The notes under the pieces were generated by a model, which ran no database searches, was not told the origin of the DNA, and saw nothing but the letters and a program-made list of their open reading frames with translations. A DNA stretch of 64,000 nucleotides. Origin: an uncultured Collinsella sp. (lineage in GTDB: Bacteria > Actinomycetota > Coriobacteriia > Coriobacteriales > Coriobacteriaceae). Below are positions 43,127-52,080 of this stretch, in pieces (positions within the stretch are counted from its first letter, which is position 1; each line of letters starts with the position of its first letter). The translations under genes and the position numbers were made by a program. The stretch lies in NCBI GenBank assembly GCA_900545745.1, contig URAD01000004.1, forward strand, positions 1 to 64,000. The letters run 5' to 3'.

Positions 43127-43255
43127 ATCCCCAGTACGACCCAAATCAATCCCCTGCCCTCAGAACAATCGAATTCCGTTTAACGCAATTATCCATCTTA
43201 TATTGCCACATGCAGAGCGCACGACATATCCACCAACACAAGCGAAATAACCAGC

Positions 43256-43297
43256 ATAAAAAGAAAGCGGCATTCCGAAAAACAGAATGCCGCTTTT
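43256..43297 (-). terminator. ileS terminator
   Basis: Perfect 12-base arms AAAGCGGCATTC and GAATGCCGCTTT (43264-43296) are followed on the reverse strand by CTTTCTTTTT. The rest of 43127-43366 shows only probable lspA promoter sequence. Confidence 0.9.
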
Positions 43298-43366
43298 ATT
43301 CAGCGGAGCAAATGGGCCGAAGGCGCCCAAATTCTACCTATAACTAAAATGCCGAGTTACCGTGCC

Positions 43367-46168
43367 TTAAAGGGCATTCGCACACCTCTCGCAGATATGT
43401 GCGTGGCCGTTGTACTCGCCGACGGTGGTGCGGTAGTTCCAGCAACGGTCGCAGCACTCGCCCTCGGCAGCTTCAATGGCAACGGAGAGTTCCTCGCCCT
43501 GGGTCAGCTCAACATCGGAAACGATGTAGAACTCGGCCAAGTCGACCGCCTTGTCGCCGGTCAGCAGCGCGTACATCTCGGCGGGAACGACCGCCTTGAC
43601 GCGGACCTGCTGGCTCTTAGTGAAGGTGCCGACGGAGCGGGCATCCTCAAGGGCCTTGGTCACGGCGCTACGGAGCTCGAGTGAAGCCTCGAGCACGCCC
43701 TCGAACTCATTGGCCTCGTCGACCGTGATAGGCGACTTATACCAATCGAGCAGCGCGGCGTACTTCTGGTGGTCGACGCAGCCGGCAGGCGCGTAGGCCA
43801 TGGCCTCGTCGACGGTGTAGGACAAAATCGGCTGCAGATCGCGCATGAGCATCGAGAAGAGCTCGGCCAGCACGGTCTGGGCGCTGCGGCGCTCGAGCGA
43901 GCCAGGCTTGTCGCAGTACAGGCGGTCCTTCAGGGCGTCGAGGTACACGTTGGAAAGCTCGGTAACCACGAAGTCATAAAGCGCACGGTAAGCGCGCGGG
44001 AACTCGTAGCAAGAGTAAGCGTCGTCGACCTCAGCCTGAACCTGGGTCAGACGGGCAACCATGAGCTTGTCGAGCGGCAGCAGGTCGGCAAAGGCGACGC
44101 CGTCGGTCTCGGGCTCAAACTGACCCTCGAGCTCGGAGAGCAGGAAGCGCAGCGTGTTGCGGAAACGACGGTAGGCATCGGACGTACGAGCAAGGATCTC
44201 GTGGTCGATGGACACGTCGGAGCTGGTATCGACGGATGCAACCCACAGACGGATGATGTCGGCACCCATCTCGTCGCAGACCTTGTTGGGGTCGATGACG
44301 TTGCCGAGCGACTTGGACATCTTGCGGCCCTGGCCGTCGAGGGTGAAGCCTTGCGAGACGACCGCCTTGTACGGGGCGTGACCATTGGCTCCCACCGAGG
44401 TGAGCAACGAGCTCTGGAACCAACCGCGGTGCTGGTCGGAGCCCTCGAGGTACACATCCGCCGGATACTCCAGCTCAGGACGGTACTCGCAGACGGCCTT
44501 CCAGGAGACGCCGGAATCCCACCACACGTCGAGGATGTCCTTATCGGCCTTGAGGTGATGGCCGCCGCACTTGGGGCAGACGCAAGCCTCGCCCAGGTAG
44601 CTCTCGGGAGCGTCGGTGAACCAAGCGTCGGAGCCCTTCTCGTGGAAGAGCTTGATGACGGCGTCGAGCGTGGCGTCGTTCATGACCTTCTCGCCGCAGT
44701 CGGCGCAGGTGTAACTGGGGATAGGCACGCCCCAGTTGCGCTGACGGCTGATGCACCAGTCGGGACGCTGCTCGACCATGGCGCCGATGCGGTTGGCGGC
44801 GTGGGCCGGATACCACTTGACGTTCTCGCGAACCTCTTTGCCAGCCTGCTCACGCAAACCGGTCTTGTCCATCGAGACAAACCACTGGTCGGTAGCACGG
44901 AAGAGCACCGGATGCTTGCAGCGCCAGCAGTGCGGATAGCTGTGCGTGATCTTCTTCTCGAGGACCAGGGTGCCGCGCTCGCGCAGGAACTCGATGATGT
45001 GCGGGTTTGCCTCATCGGTGTCCATGCCGCTGAAGGGGCCGCCGGTACCAAACTCCTCGCCGGTGTAGAACTTGCCGTCGTCATCGACCGGCATGCAGAT
45101 GTCGGTGATGCCCTCCTTGAGGCAGGCAAAGTAGTCGTCGACGCCGTGGCCGGGCGAGTTGTGGACGATACCGGTACCGTCATCGACACCGACGTAATCG
45201 GCCAACAGTGCCACGCCCTCAACACCGTCAAAGATCGGCTGCTTGTAGTGGATGTGGTGGAAGGTCTCGGCGGGAACCACATAGGGCTTGCCGTCGACCA
45301 TGACCGGGGTGTACTCCCAGCCAAACTCCTCACAGCACTTAGGAGCCAGGTCCTCGAGCATGACCTCGGCACGGCCATCGTGCTCAACGGCGACATAGGC
45401 GGCGCCGGGCTTGAGGGAAACTGCCTGGTCGGAGGGGATGGTCCACGGGGTGGTCGTCCAGATGATGAAGTCAACCGGGCCGTCGAAGTTCTCGAGGCCG
45501 GCGGACTTGGAGGTCATCTCAAAGCGCACGAAGATGGAGGGGCTCGTCTCGTCGGAGTACTCAATCTCGGCCTCAGCGAGTGCGGTGTGGCAGTGCTTGC
45601 ACCAATGGACGGGCTTGTGACCGCGATAGATCATGCCCTTGTCGAACATGGCCTTGAAGACCTCGATATCGGCGGCATCATGCTGGTGATAGAGCGTCAG
45701 ATAGGGGTTGTCCCAGTCGCCGAGCACGCCCAGACGACGGAAGCCGGCCTTCTGCAGCTCGATGTTCTCGACTGCGAACTCGTTGCAGAGCTCACGAATC
45801 TTGGCCGTGGGGGTCTGGTTGAACTTCTCGGTGCCGAGCTTCTCCTCGACCTTGTGCTCGATCGGCTGGCCGTGGCAGTCCCAACCGGGGACATAGGGAA
45901 CCTCATAGCCCTGCATCATCCAGTAGCGGTTGATCATGTCCTTGGAGATCTTGTTCATGGCGTGGCCGATGTGGATCGGGCCGTTGGCGTACGGAGGGCC
46001 GTCGTGCAGCACGAACTTCTTGTGACCCTCGTTCTTCTTCAGAACCTGCTCGTAGACCTTGTTGTCCTGCCAGTCCTTGAGTCGCTTGGGCTCGGACTTG
46101 GAAAGACCGGCACGCATGGGAAAACCGGTCTTGGGCAGATTCATCGTCTGCTTGTACTCGTTTGCCAC
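43367..46168 (-). CDS. ileS: Isoleucine-tRNA ligase
   Basis: The 933-residue class I synthetase has the HIGH motif in PIHIGHAMNK, WDCHGQPIEHKVEEKLG, the CP1 editing domain with TPWTIPSDQAVSL and PGHGVDDYFAC, KMSKS in GRKMSKSLGNVIDP, and a zinc site CCDRCWNYRTTVGEYNG then HICERCANAL at the end. Start is a GTG at 46166-46168 with AAAGGGG upstream, giving VANEYKQTMNLPKTG. A T-box leader with an isoleucine specifier lies upstream. The bacterial type with C-terminal zinc finger (not the mupirocin-resistant eukaryote-like form). Confidence 0.97.
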   Translation of the reverse strand: MANEYKQTMNLPKTGFPMRAGLSKSEPKRLKDWQDNKVYEQVLKKNEGHKKFVLHDGPPYANGPIHIGHAMNKISKDMINRYWMMQGYEVPYVPGWDCHGQPIEHKVEEKLGTEKFNQTPTAKIRELCNEFAVENIELQKAGFRRLGVLGDWDNPYLTLYHQHDAADIEVFKAMFDKGMIYRGHKPVHWCKHCHTALAEAEIEYSDETSPSIFVRFEMTSKSAGLENFDGPVDFIIWTTTPWTIPSDQAVSLKPGAAYVAVEHDGRAEVMLEDLAPKCCEEFGWEYTPVMVDGKPYVVPAETFHHIHYKQPIFDGVEGVALLADYVGVDDGTGIVHNSPGHGVDDYFACLKEGITDICMPVDDDGKFYTGEEFGTGGPFSGMDTDEANPHIIEFLRERGTLVLEKKITHSYPHCWRCKHPVLFRATDQWFVSMDKTGLREQAGKEVRENVKWYPAHAANRIGAMVEQRPDWCISRQRNWGVPIPSYTCADCGEKVMNDATLDAVIKLFHEKGSDAWFTDAPESYLGEACVCPKCGGHHLKADKDILDVWWDSGVSWKAVCEYRPELEYPADVYLEGSDQHRGWFQSSLLTSVGANGHAPYKAVVSQGFTLDGQGRKMSKSLGNVIDPNKVCDEMGADIIRLWVASVDTSSDVSIDHEILARTSDAYRRFRNTLRFLLSELEGQFEPETDGVAFADLLPLDKLMVARLTQVQAEVDDAYSCYEFPRAYRALYDFVVTELSNVYLDALKDRLYCDKPGSLERRSAQTVLAELFSMLMRDLQPILSYTVDEAMAYAPAGCVDHQKYAALLDWYKSPITVDEANEFEGVLEASLELRSAVTKALEDARSVGTFTKSQQVRVKAVVPAEMYALLTGDKAVDLAEFYIVSDVELTQGEELSVAIEAAEGECCDRCWNYRTTVGEYNGHAHICERCANAL

Positions 46169-46204
46169 GGTACCCCTTTCATGTCGTGGGCGCGCACGCC
46201 CGAT

Positions 46205-46485
46205 GGGCACCAAAAAAGCGCCCGTCCCTGCAAGCTGGGACGAAGCGCCACAAAAACGGGCTGTATGCCCGCAAAAGCTCTTCGTTTAACCACCCAGCTT
46301 AGATGCCCTCGCCCGCGTATTCGCGCGCTCGCATCCGTTACTCGGCTGGCCTGTATCGACGACCATCTCGGCGATATCTACTAAGACGTGCCTGCGCGGC
46401 ACGTCCGTTGGGACCGCAGCTCCGGGGTGATTTTCATCGGTCGCATGCACGGGTTCTCAGCGCTCCCCGCTCTCTGTGGCATGCG
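46205..46485 (-). promoter_or_regulatory. T-box leader (tRNA-Ile riboswitch) of ileS
   Basis: Stem I contains AGAGAGCGGGGAGCGCTGAG and GAAAATCACCCCGGAGC; the specifier ATC (46431-46429) reads isoleucine. The T-box sequence GGGTGGTTAAACGAAGAGC follows (46295-46277), and a terminator pairing GCGCCCGTCCC with GGGACGAAGCGC at 46218-46248 is followed by a T-run (CTTTTTTGG). Uncharged tRNA-Ile would favour readthrough into ileS. The 5' end is uncertain. Confidence 0.88.
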
Positions 46486-46655
46486 GACGGCCGACTACTC
46501 GTCCCCATCAACGCTTATGCGGAGTATGCTAGCACGTTCCGCGCCGGCGAAAAACCCTCAACACTGGTTTCATACGTAAGAAATTTCTCGTGGTCGTTAG
46601 CCTTCTCTAGGAGCAAAATACCTGAAAGCACTTTAACTAACGAAAGAAGGCTGCC

Positions 46656-47738
46656 ATGCGCACAATCGGAATGAGCGACTACACCGTCGGCGAGGATTGC
46701 TTTACCGAGCTGCCCGCCGCACTGGCGGAGTACGGCGCGAAGAAAGTCGCCATCATTGGTGGCAAGCGAGCCCTAGCTGCGGCGCTGCCGGGCATCGAGG
46801 CGGCGCTTGAAGGTACCGACGTCGAGATTCTGGAGACGCGCGTCTACGGCACCAACAGTACGCGCGCCAATATCGCCAAGGTCGTGAACTCCCCCGCTTG
46901 CCAGCAGGCAGACGTGCTTATCGCCTGTGGCGGCGGCAAGGCACTCGACACCGTCAAGACAGCGGCAATCGAGCTCAAGAAGATTGTCTTTACGGTGCCG
47001 ACGATTTGCTCTAACTGTTCCGCCGCGACCGCCATTGCCGTCGTCTACAACGACGATGGATCGCTCGAGGGCTATTCGTACCCCAACCGACCGGCGCACA
47101 TCTTCATCAATCCCAAGATCATCGCCGAGGCTCCGGCGGAGTACTTCTGGGCCGGCGTGGGCGACGCCCTGTCCAAGCAGCCCGAAGTCGAGTACGCCAC
47201 GAGCGCCGGCGACCTGGAGCACACCGCCGGCCTTGGCCTGGCTCTTGCCCACACCTGTTCCGAGCCGCTGTTTACCTACGGTGTTCAGGGTCTTGAGGAC
47301 GTTCGTCAGAATCTGTCGAGCGAGGCCGTCAAGCAGATCGCGCTCGACATCGTGGTCAACACGGGCTATGTCTCGAACCTGACCAACCAGAACGATTACT
47401 ACTACAACTCGAGCGTGGCGCACGCGTTCTACAACGCCACCTGCAGCATTCCGCGTGAGGGCACCTACCTGCATGGCGAGGTCGTGAGCCTGGGCGTGCT
47501 GGTACTGTTTGCCTATACGGGCGATACCGAGAACCTTGAGCGCTACGCCGCCTTTAACAAGCAGATGGGGCTGCCCGTAACGCTTGAGCAGGTTGGCCTT
47601 ACCGAGGCAGATATCCCGGCCCTGTGCGAATACGCGCACGCCACCAACGAGTGGAAGCAGGGAAACCCCGAGCCCTTCACCGACGAAAAATTCGCCGCCG
47701 CCATCAAGGCTGCCAACGCCTACGGCCACACCCTCTAG
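46656..47738 (+). CDS. Iron-type alcohol/glycerol dehydrogenase family protein
   Basis: The 360-residue NAD(P)-dependent dehydrogenase resembles GldA: nucleotide-binding loop GGGKALDTVKTAA (residues about 91-103), TVPTICSNCSAATAIAVVYN, and metal ligands Asp and two His in GVGDALSKQPEVEYA, NSSVAHAFYN and TYLHGEVVSLG. Glycerol is a plausible substrate but the CSNCSAAT loop differs from classic GldA, so another small alcohol or aldehyde is possible. AAGAAGG precedes the ATG. Single-gene transcript ending in the hairpin at 47748. Confidence 0.83.
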   Translation: MRTIGMSDYTVGEDCFTELPAALAEYGAKKVAIIGGKRALAAALPGIEAALEGTDVEILETRVYGTNSTRANIAKVVNSPACQQADVLIACGGGKALDTVKTAAIELKKIVFTVPTICSNCSAATAIAVVYNDDGSLEGYSYPNRPAHIFINPKIIAEAPAEYFWAGVGDALSKQPEVEYATSAGDLEHTAGLGLALAHTCSEPLFTYGVQGLEDVRQNLSSEAVKQIALDIVVNTGYVSNLTNQNDYYYNSSVAHAFYNATCSIPREGTYLHGEVVSLGVLVLFAYTGDTENLERYAAFNKQMGLPVTLEQVGLTEADIPALCEYAHATNEWKQGNPEPFTDEKFAAAIKAANAYGHTL

Positions 47739-47747
47739 CTCTAACCC

Positions 47748-47786
47748 AAAACCACCACAAGGGAGCAGTACCTTTGTGGTGGTTTT
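47748..47786. terminator. Bidirectional hairpin terminator, copy 2 of the AAAACCACCACAA element
   Basis: AAAACCACCACAA-GG pairs with CC-TTTGTGGTGGTTTT with one mismatch, spacer GAGCAGTA. It closes the convergent dehydrogenase and DUF523 genes. The arms nearly equal those at 40105-40145 although the spacers differ. Confidence 0.85.
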
Positions 47787-48241
47787 TATTGCTCCAGCAT
47801 GCTGGGATCGAACTCGCTTGCCGGGATCACACGGTAGCCGTGGCGCAGGAGCTGGTCGACGAAAACACCGTTGCCCGCGGTGAGCGTACTGCTAAAGGTG
47901 CCGTCGTAGATGTGACCCGCACCGCACGAGGGGCTGCGGTCCTGAAGGATGCACGCGACTATCTCTTCCGGTCCGCCTGCCTGCTCGCACATATCGAGCG
48001 CACGTTGGGCACCCAGGCGAAATTCACGATCAACCGAGATGCCCTCGCAGGTACGAACCTCGCCGTTCACAATCTCGGACGGCTTGCGCGGCGTGAGCAG
48101 GCCGCCAAAGACCTCGGGGCACACGAGGAGGACCTCGGTCCCCGTGCGCTCGCAAGCCTCGACCAACGCGCGGTGGTAGTTATCGAGCCCGTTATACTTG
48201 CAGCTCTCGCCCATCAAGCAGGCGCTCACCACGATCTTCAT
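47786..48241 (-). CDS. DUF523 family protein (TudS-like desulfidase family)
   Basis: The 151-residue protein has the family cysteines in VSACLMGESCKYNGLDN near the start and in LQDRSPSCGAGHIYDGTFS, expected to hold an iron-sulfur cluster. Characterised members (TudS) remove sulfur from thiouracil; whether this one does is unknown. The ATG at 48239-48241 is favoured over one at 48247 by the spacing of AGAGGG. Confidence 0.85.
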   Translation of the reverse strand: MKIVVSACLMGESCKYNGLDNYHRALVEACERTGTEVLLVCPEVFGGLLTPRKPSEIVNGEVRTCEGISVDREFRLGAQRALDMCEQAGGPEEIVACILQDRSPSCGAGHIYDGTFSSTLTAGNGVFVDQLLRHGYRVIPASEFDPSMLEQ

Positions 48242-48252
48242 TTCCATCCCTC

Positions 48253-48296
48253 TCAAGCAAAACGCCCCATTTGAGAAAGCTGCTCAAATGGGGCGT
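48253..48296 (-). terminator. ftsH terminator
   Basis: Perfect 14-base arms ACGCCCCATTTGAG and CTCAAATGGGGCGT (48262-48296) with a seven-base loop, followed on the reverse strand by TTTTGCTT. Confidence 0.85.
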
Positions 48297-48322
48297 CGGC
48301 GTTTACTGGCTCGGCCGCGGCG

Positions 48323-50230
48323 TTACTGCTGCTTGGGCATCAGCGGGTTCTCGCGCGTGAGGAGATTCATGAACTCCTCGCCCGTGATCGTCTCCTTCTT
48401 GTACAGATAACGAGCCAGCTCGTGGAGCTTGAACTTGTTTTCCTTGAGGATCTGCAGGGCGCGGTCGTGCGCATCCTCAATCAACTTGGCGACAATTGCG
48501 TCCACACGCTCGGCCGTACCGGGGGCGCAGGTGAGCGACGTATCCTGGTTGAGGTACGCATTCTGGACGGTACCGAGCGCCATCATGCCAAACTCGTCGG
48601 ACATACCAAAGCGCGTCACCATGTTTCGGGCGAGCTTGGTGGCCTGCTCGATATCGTTGGCGGCGCCAGTCGTCATCTCACCAAAGATGAGCTCCTCGGC
48701 CGCACGGCCACCGCAGTAGACGGCGAGCTTGTCCAGGACCTCCTGGCGTGTGGTCAGGAAGCGCTCATCCTCCTCGACCTGCATGGTGTAGCCCAGAGCA
48801 CCGCTCGTGCGTGGCACGATGGTGATCTTCGTGACCGGCGCAGAGCCCTTCTGGCGAGCGGCAACAATGGCATGGCCGATCTCATGGTAGGAAACGACCT
48901 GCTTCTCGTGGTCGGAAAGCACCGTGGACTTACGCTGTTGGCCGGCAATGACGACCTCCACCGACTCCTCGAAGTCGTCCTGGGTTGCACGCATGCGACC
49001 TTCGCGAACGGCGCGCAGGGCGCCCTCGTTGATGATATTGGCCAAATCGGCGCCCGAGGCACCAGGCGTGGCGCGGGCAATCGCGGTCAAATCGATCGGC
49101 GGCTGCGTCTTCACGCTCTTGGCATGCAACTCAAGAATGTTCTTACGGCCGGTCAGATCGGGCAACTCGACGGGGATGCGGCGGTCAAAACGACCGGGGC
49201 GTAGCAGGGCCGGATCGAGGCTGTCGGGACGGTTGGTGGCAGCGAGGACAACGATACCCTTGTGGTTATCGAAGCCATCCATCTCGGTCAGCAACTGATT
49301 GAGCGTCTGCTCGCGCTCGTCGTTGCCGCTAAAGCCGCCGCCATCGCGCTTCTTACCAATGGTATCGATCTCGTCGATAAAGACGATGCACGGGGCCTTT
49401 TCCTTGGCCTGCTTAAACAGGTCACGAACCTTAGCAGCGCCGCGACCAACAAACATCTCAACGAACTCAGAGCCCGAAATGCTAAAGAACGGAACACCGG
49501 CCTCGCCGGCAACAGCCTTGGCAAGCAGGGTCTTACCGGTACCCGGAGGGCCAACAAGGAGAGCACCGCGCGGCAGCTTGGCGCCAATCTCCTCGTAGCG
49601 CTGCGGCTTCTCCAGAAAATCGACGACCTCCTTGAGGGATTCCTTGGCCTCTTCCTGGCCAGCGACGTCCTTAAAGGTCACGCCCACGTCCTTGGAGGCG
49701 ATCACGCGCGCGCCGGACTTACCCAGCCCGCCGCCGCCAAAACCGCCGCCGCCAAAGTTCATCGACGGGCCGTCATCGCCCATAGCCTTCTTCATGCGGC
49801 GGTTGAGCCACCAACCGATGAGGAAGAAAATCGCCATGGGAAGAATGAGTGTGAGCAGGTAGTAGGTCATCAAACCCGAGTTTTTATCGGGAACGACCGA
49901 CTCCAGCGAAGCGCCAGACTCAAGCACGCGATCGGTAAAGCCCGCATCGTTCGGCACACCGGTCGTCTTATAGGCGATATTCTCGTCCTCGCCCTTCTTG
50001 GTGTAATAAATCGAGTAATCGTCCGTGTTGTACTCGACCTTGTCGACACTCTTCTTATCGAGTGCTTTGACAAACGTCGAGTAATCGGTCTTCGTAATCT
50101 GCTGCGTGTGACCGATGTTGGGGAACAGAACGGTCGAGAGCACGAGGTAGACGACGAAGGCGATGAGCACGTAGAGGATCATATTCCGTCTACGCTTGTT
50201 GTCATCCATCTCCATCTGCTTGAACTCCAT
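48323..50230 (-). CDS. ftsH: ATP-dependent zinc metalloprotease FtsH
   Basis: FtsH degrades membrane and regulatory proteins. The 635-residue protein has two membrane helices (residues about 16-35 and 122-145) around an extracytoplasmic domain, the AAA module with Walker A GPPGTGKTLLAKA, Walker B CIVFIDEIDTIG, second region of homology NRPDSLDPALLRPGRFDR, and the protease site YHEIGHAIV with a later Asp ligand. A Gly-rich linker FGGGGFGGGG follows the second helix. ATG 50230 is used; an ATG five codons later is equally possible. The region upstream (50231-50577) holds a cobO relic. Confidence 0.96.
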   Translation of the reverse strand: MEFKQMEMDDNKRRRNMILYVLIAFVVYLVLSTVLFPNIGHTQQITKTDYSTFVKALDKKSVDKVEYNTDDYSIYYTKKGEDENIAYKTTGVPNDAGFTDRVLESGASLESVVPDKNSGLMTYYLLTLILPMAIFFLIGWWLNRRMKKAMGDDGPSMNFGGGGFGGGGLGKSGARVIASKDVGVTFKDVAGQEEAKESLKEVVDFLEKPQRYEEIGAKLPRGALLVGPPGTGKTLLAKAVAGEAGVPFFSISGSEFVEMFVGRGAAKVRDLFKQAKEKAPCIVFIDEIDTIGKKRDGGGFSGNDEREQTLNQLLTEMDGFDNHKGIVVLAATNRPDSLDPALLRPGRFDRRIPVELPDLTGRKNILELHAKSVKTQPPIDLTAIARATPGASGADLANIINEGALRAVREGRMRATQDDFEESVEVVIAGQQRKSTVLSDHEKQVVSYHEIGHAIVAARQKGSAPVTKITIVPRTSGALGYTMQVEEDERFLTTRQEVLDKLAVYCGGRAAEELIFGEMTTGAANDIEQATKLARNMVTRFGMSDEFGMMALGTVQNAYLNQDTSLTCAPGTAERVDAIVAKLIEDAHDRALQILKENKFKLHELARYLYKKETITGEEFMNLLTRENPLMPKQQ

Positions 50231-50307
50231 CTACTGGGGTTGATAATGGTTTCTAGAATACCCAACCCGAGCGACGATAAACCGACGCCGGGCACGAAAG
50301 GACAGAG

Positions 50308-50555
50308 ATGGCATCACTGTAAGTCGGCAAGGTTCAAATCTATACAGGCGACGGCAAGGGCAAGACGACGGCTGCTTCGTGACGCGCGAGGATGTCGAAG
50401 CGCTGATCGCGATAAAGCCCGCCACCACGGAGCTCGTGCTCACCGGCCGGGGCTTGCTGCCCCTCGCGAACCTCGCCGACCTTGTCACCGAAATGCGCCC
50501 CATCAAACACTACTTCGACGAAGGACTCCTAGCCCGCCAAGGCATCGAATACTAG
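50308..50555 (+). pseudogene. cobO: Decayed cob(I)alamin adenosyltransferase (CobO/BtuR) gene
   Basis: An ATG with AAAGGA upstream begins a reading frame interrupted by TAA at codon 5, then GKVQIYTGDGKGKTTAA (the CobO P-loop) and TGA at 50380-50382. In another frame from about 50376 comes VTREDVEALIAIKPATTELV then LTGRGLLPLANLADLV and TEMRPIKHYFDEG, ending LLARQGIEY and TAG, the exact CobO C-terminus. About 90 middle codons are missing. So the gene has an internal deletion, a frameshift and a stop. It fills the gap between ftsH and the MATE gene and is far from the other cobalamin genes. Confidence 0.88.
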
Positions 50556-50580
50556 CCATTGGGGACGTCCCGAATGGCTA
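50553..50580. terminator. Palindromic hairpin overlapping the cobO relic stop and the MATE gene stop
   Basis: TAGCCATT (50553-50560) and AATGGCTA (50573-50580) flank GGGGACGTCCCG, itself GGGAC/GTCCC. The hairpin contains the relic's TAG on the plus strand and the MATE gene's TAG on the minus strand. Little T-run is present, so terminator strength is unclear. Confidence 0.55.
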
Positions 50581-51927
50581 GGCGGTGGCGCGGCCGAGCC
50601 AGTTTCCGCTGTGATGGTAGACGATGAACATGGTTGCGGTGATTACCCAGGTTACGGGGTAGACAAGCAGCAGGTGCTCAAGCGACGGATCGAACGGCAT
50701 AATCGCAAATACCCAGATCACCCTGAGGACAACGGTGCCAAAGATCGTGAGCACCATGGGCTGGAAACTCACGCCGGCACCGCGAATGGAGCCCGACGCG
50801 TTCTCGATAATAGAGAAGATCGCGTAAAACGGCGCGATGAAATGAATGATGGTCGTGGTGTACGCCGAGATCGATGCATCGTCGATAAACAGACGCGACA
50901 GCGGACCCGAGAACACCAGCAGCACGGCAGACAGCCCACCGATCAGCACGAACGAAAGTGCCAGCGAGGTGTGGTAGCCCTTACGCATGCGATCATAATT
51001 GCGCGCGCCAAAGTTCTGAGCCGAGAACGTCGTAATCGACACGCCGAGCGCCTCGGTCACCATCCAAATGATACCGTCGAGACGGCCCGAAAGACCCCAC
51101 GCCGTCGTGACATCGGCGCCAAACGAATTGACCGACACCTGAATCAAAACATTGGAAATGGAATACGCCGCAGACTGAATGCCCAAGGGCAGACCGCACG
51201 AGATCATGCTCTTGCAAATGCTGCGATCGATTCCGAGCTTAGAGATTGAAAGGCGCCAAGCCCCGGGAGCGCGCATCATACGTACCAGAATCATCGTGGC
51301 ATTAGAGCAGATGGTCAGCGCCACCGCGATACCGCAGCCTAACGCCTCCATATGAAGCACGGCGACAAAGATGATGTCGAGCACTACGTTGACAAAGCAA
51401 CCGGAGGCGATGATAACTGCCGGTCCACGTGTGTCGCCCACGGCGCGCAACAGCGCGGTACCCATATTGAGCAGCAGCGCCGCAAACATGGCGGCAAAAT
51501 AGCAGCGAGCATAGGTAACGCCCTCGGCCAACAGCTCGTGCGGCGTATTCATAAGCACCAACATGGGCTCCACAAGCACCATGCCCAAAATGGAAATAAC
51601 AATGCCGCCTACCAGCGCGAGCGTCATGGCCGTATGGACCGAGCGGCTCAGGCGTTCATCGTCATGCTGGCCAAAGTACTGGCCCGTGATAACCGCGCAA
51701 CCGGCACCGACACCCACACAAAAGCCCACGCAAAGCTCCGTGAGCACCATAGTGGCCTGGATACCACCCAGTGCAAGCTTGCCGCCAAACTGACCGACGA
51801 TATAGGTACCGATAAGCGTGTATGCCTGCTGAAAAAACGAACTGAAAAAGATGGGCACGCAAAGAGACAGCAATTGCCGCCAAATAACGCCTTGCGTTAC
51901 ATCGATAGCCGTAGATTTCTTAGCCAC
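50578..51927 (-). CDS. MATE family efflux transporter
   Basis: The 449-residue protein has 12 hydrophobic segments in two repeats, with LLSLCVPIFFSSFFQQAYTL at the start, GAGCAVITGQYFGQHDDERL, NMGTALLRAVGDTRGPAVII and a second-half counterpart ENASGSIRGAGVSFQPM, as in DinF/NorM-like MATE proteins. Substrate unknown. Start is taken as GTG at 51927 with GGGGTGGG upstream; TTG 51960 would add a basic stretch of 11 residues. Confidence 0.9.
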   Translation of the reverse strand: MAKKSTAIDVTQGVIWRQLLSLCVPIFFSSFFQQAYTLIGTYIVGQFGGKLALGGIQATMVLTELCVGFCVGVGAGCAVITGQYFGQHDDERLSRSVHTAMTLALVGGIVISILGMVLVEPMLVLMNTPHELLAEGVTYARCYFAAMFAALLLNMGTALLRAVGDTRGPAVIIASGCFVNVVLDIIFVAVLHMEALGCGIAVALTICSNATMILVRMMRAPGAWRLSISKLGIDRSICKSMISCGLPLGIQSAAYSISNVLIQVSVNSFGADVTTAWGLSGRLDGIIWMVTEALGVSITTFSAQNFGARNYDRMRKGYHTSLALSFVLIGGLSAVLLVFSGPLSRLFIDDASISAYTTTIIHFIAPFYAIFSIIENASGSIRGAGVSFQPMVLTIFGTVVLRVIWVFAIMPFDPSLEHLLLVYPVTWVITATMFIVYHHSGNWLGRATA

Positions 51928-52080
51928 ACGCCCACCCCGCAAGCGTACGTCACCCAACAAAAGAATTACTTAGGCAAAGCCAATACCAGCTTAGCACCGA
52001 CCGAAAGTGACCGAAACACCCCCTGCCCACAAAGCGTATCGTATAGCCTGCAGCAGCCCAGCCAGTACCGCTAAGGCAAG

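Noticed and set aside
50308..50382. Short functional leader peptide upstream of ftsH
   Set aside because: The ATG frame stops after four codons, and what follows clearly matches CobO, so it is a gene relic on the opposite strand from ftsH.
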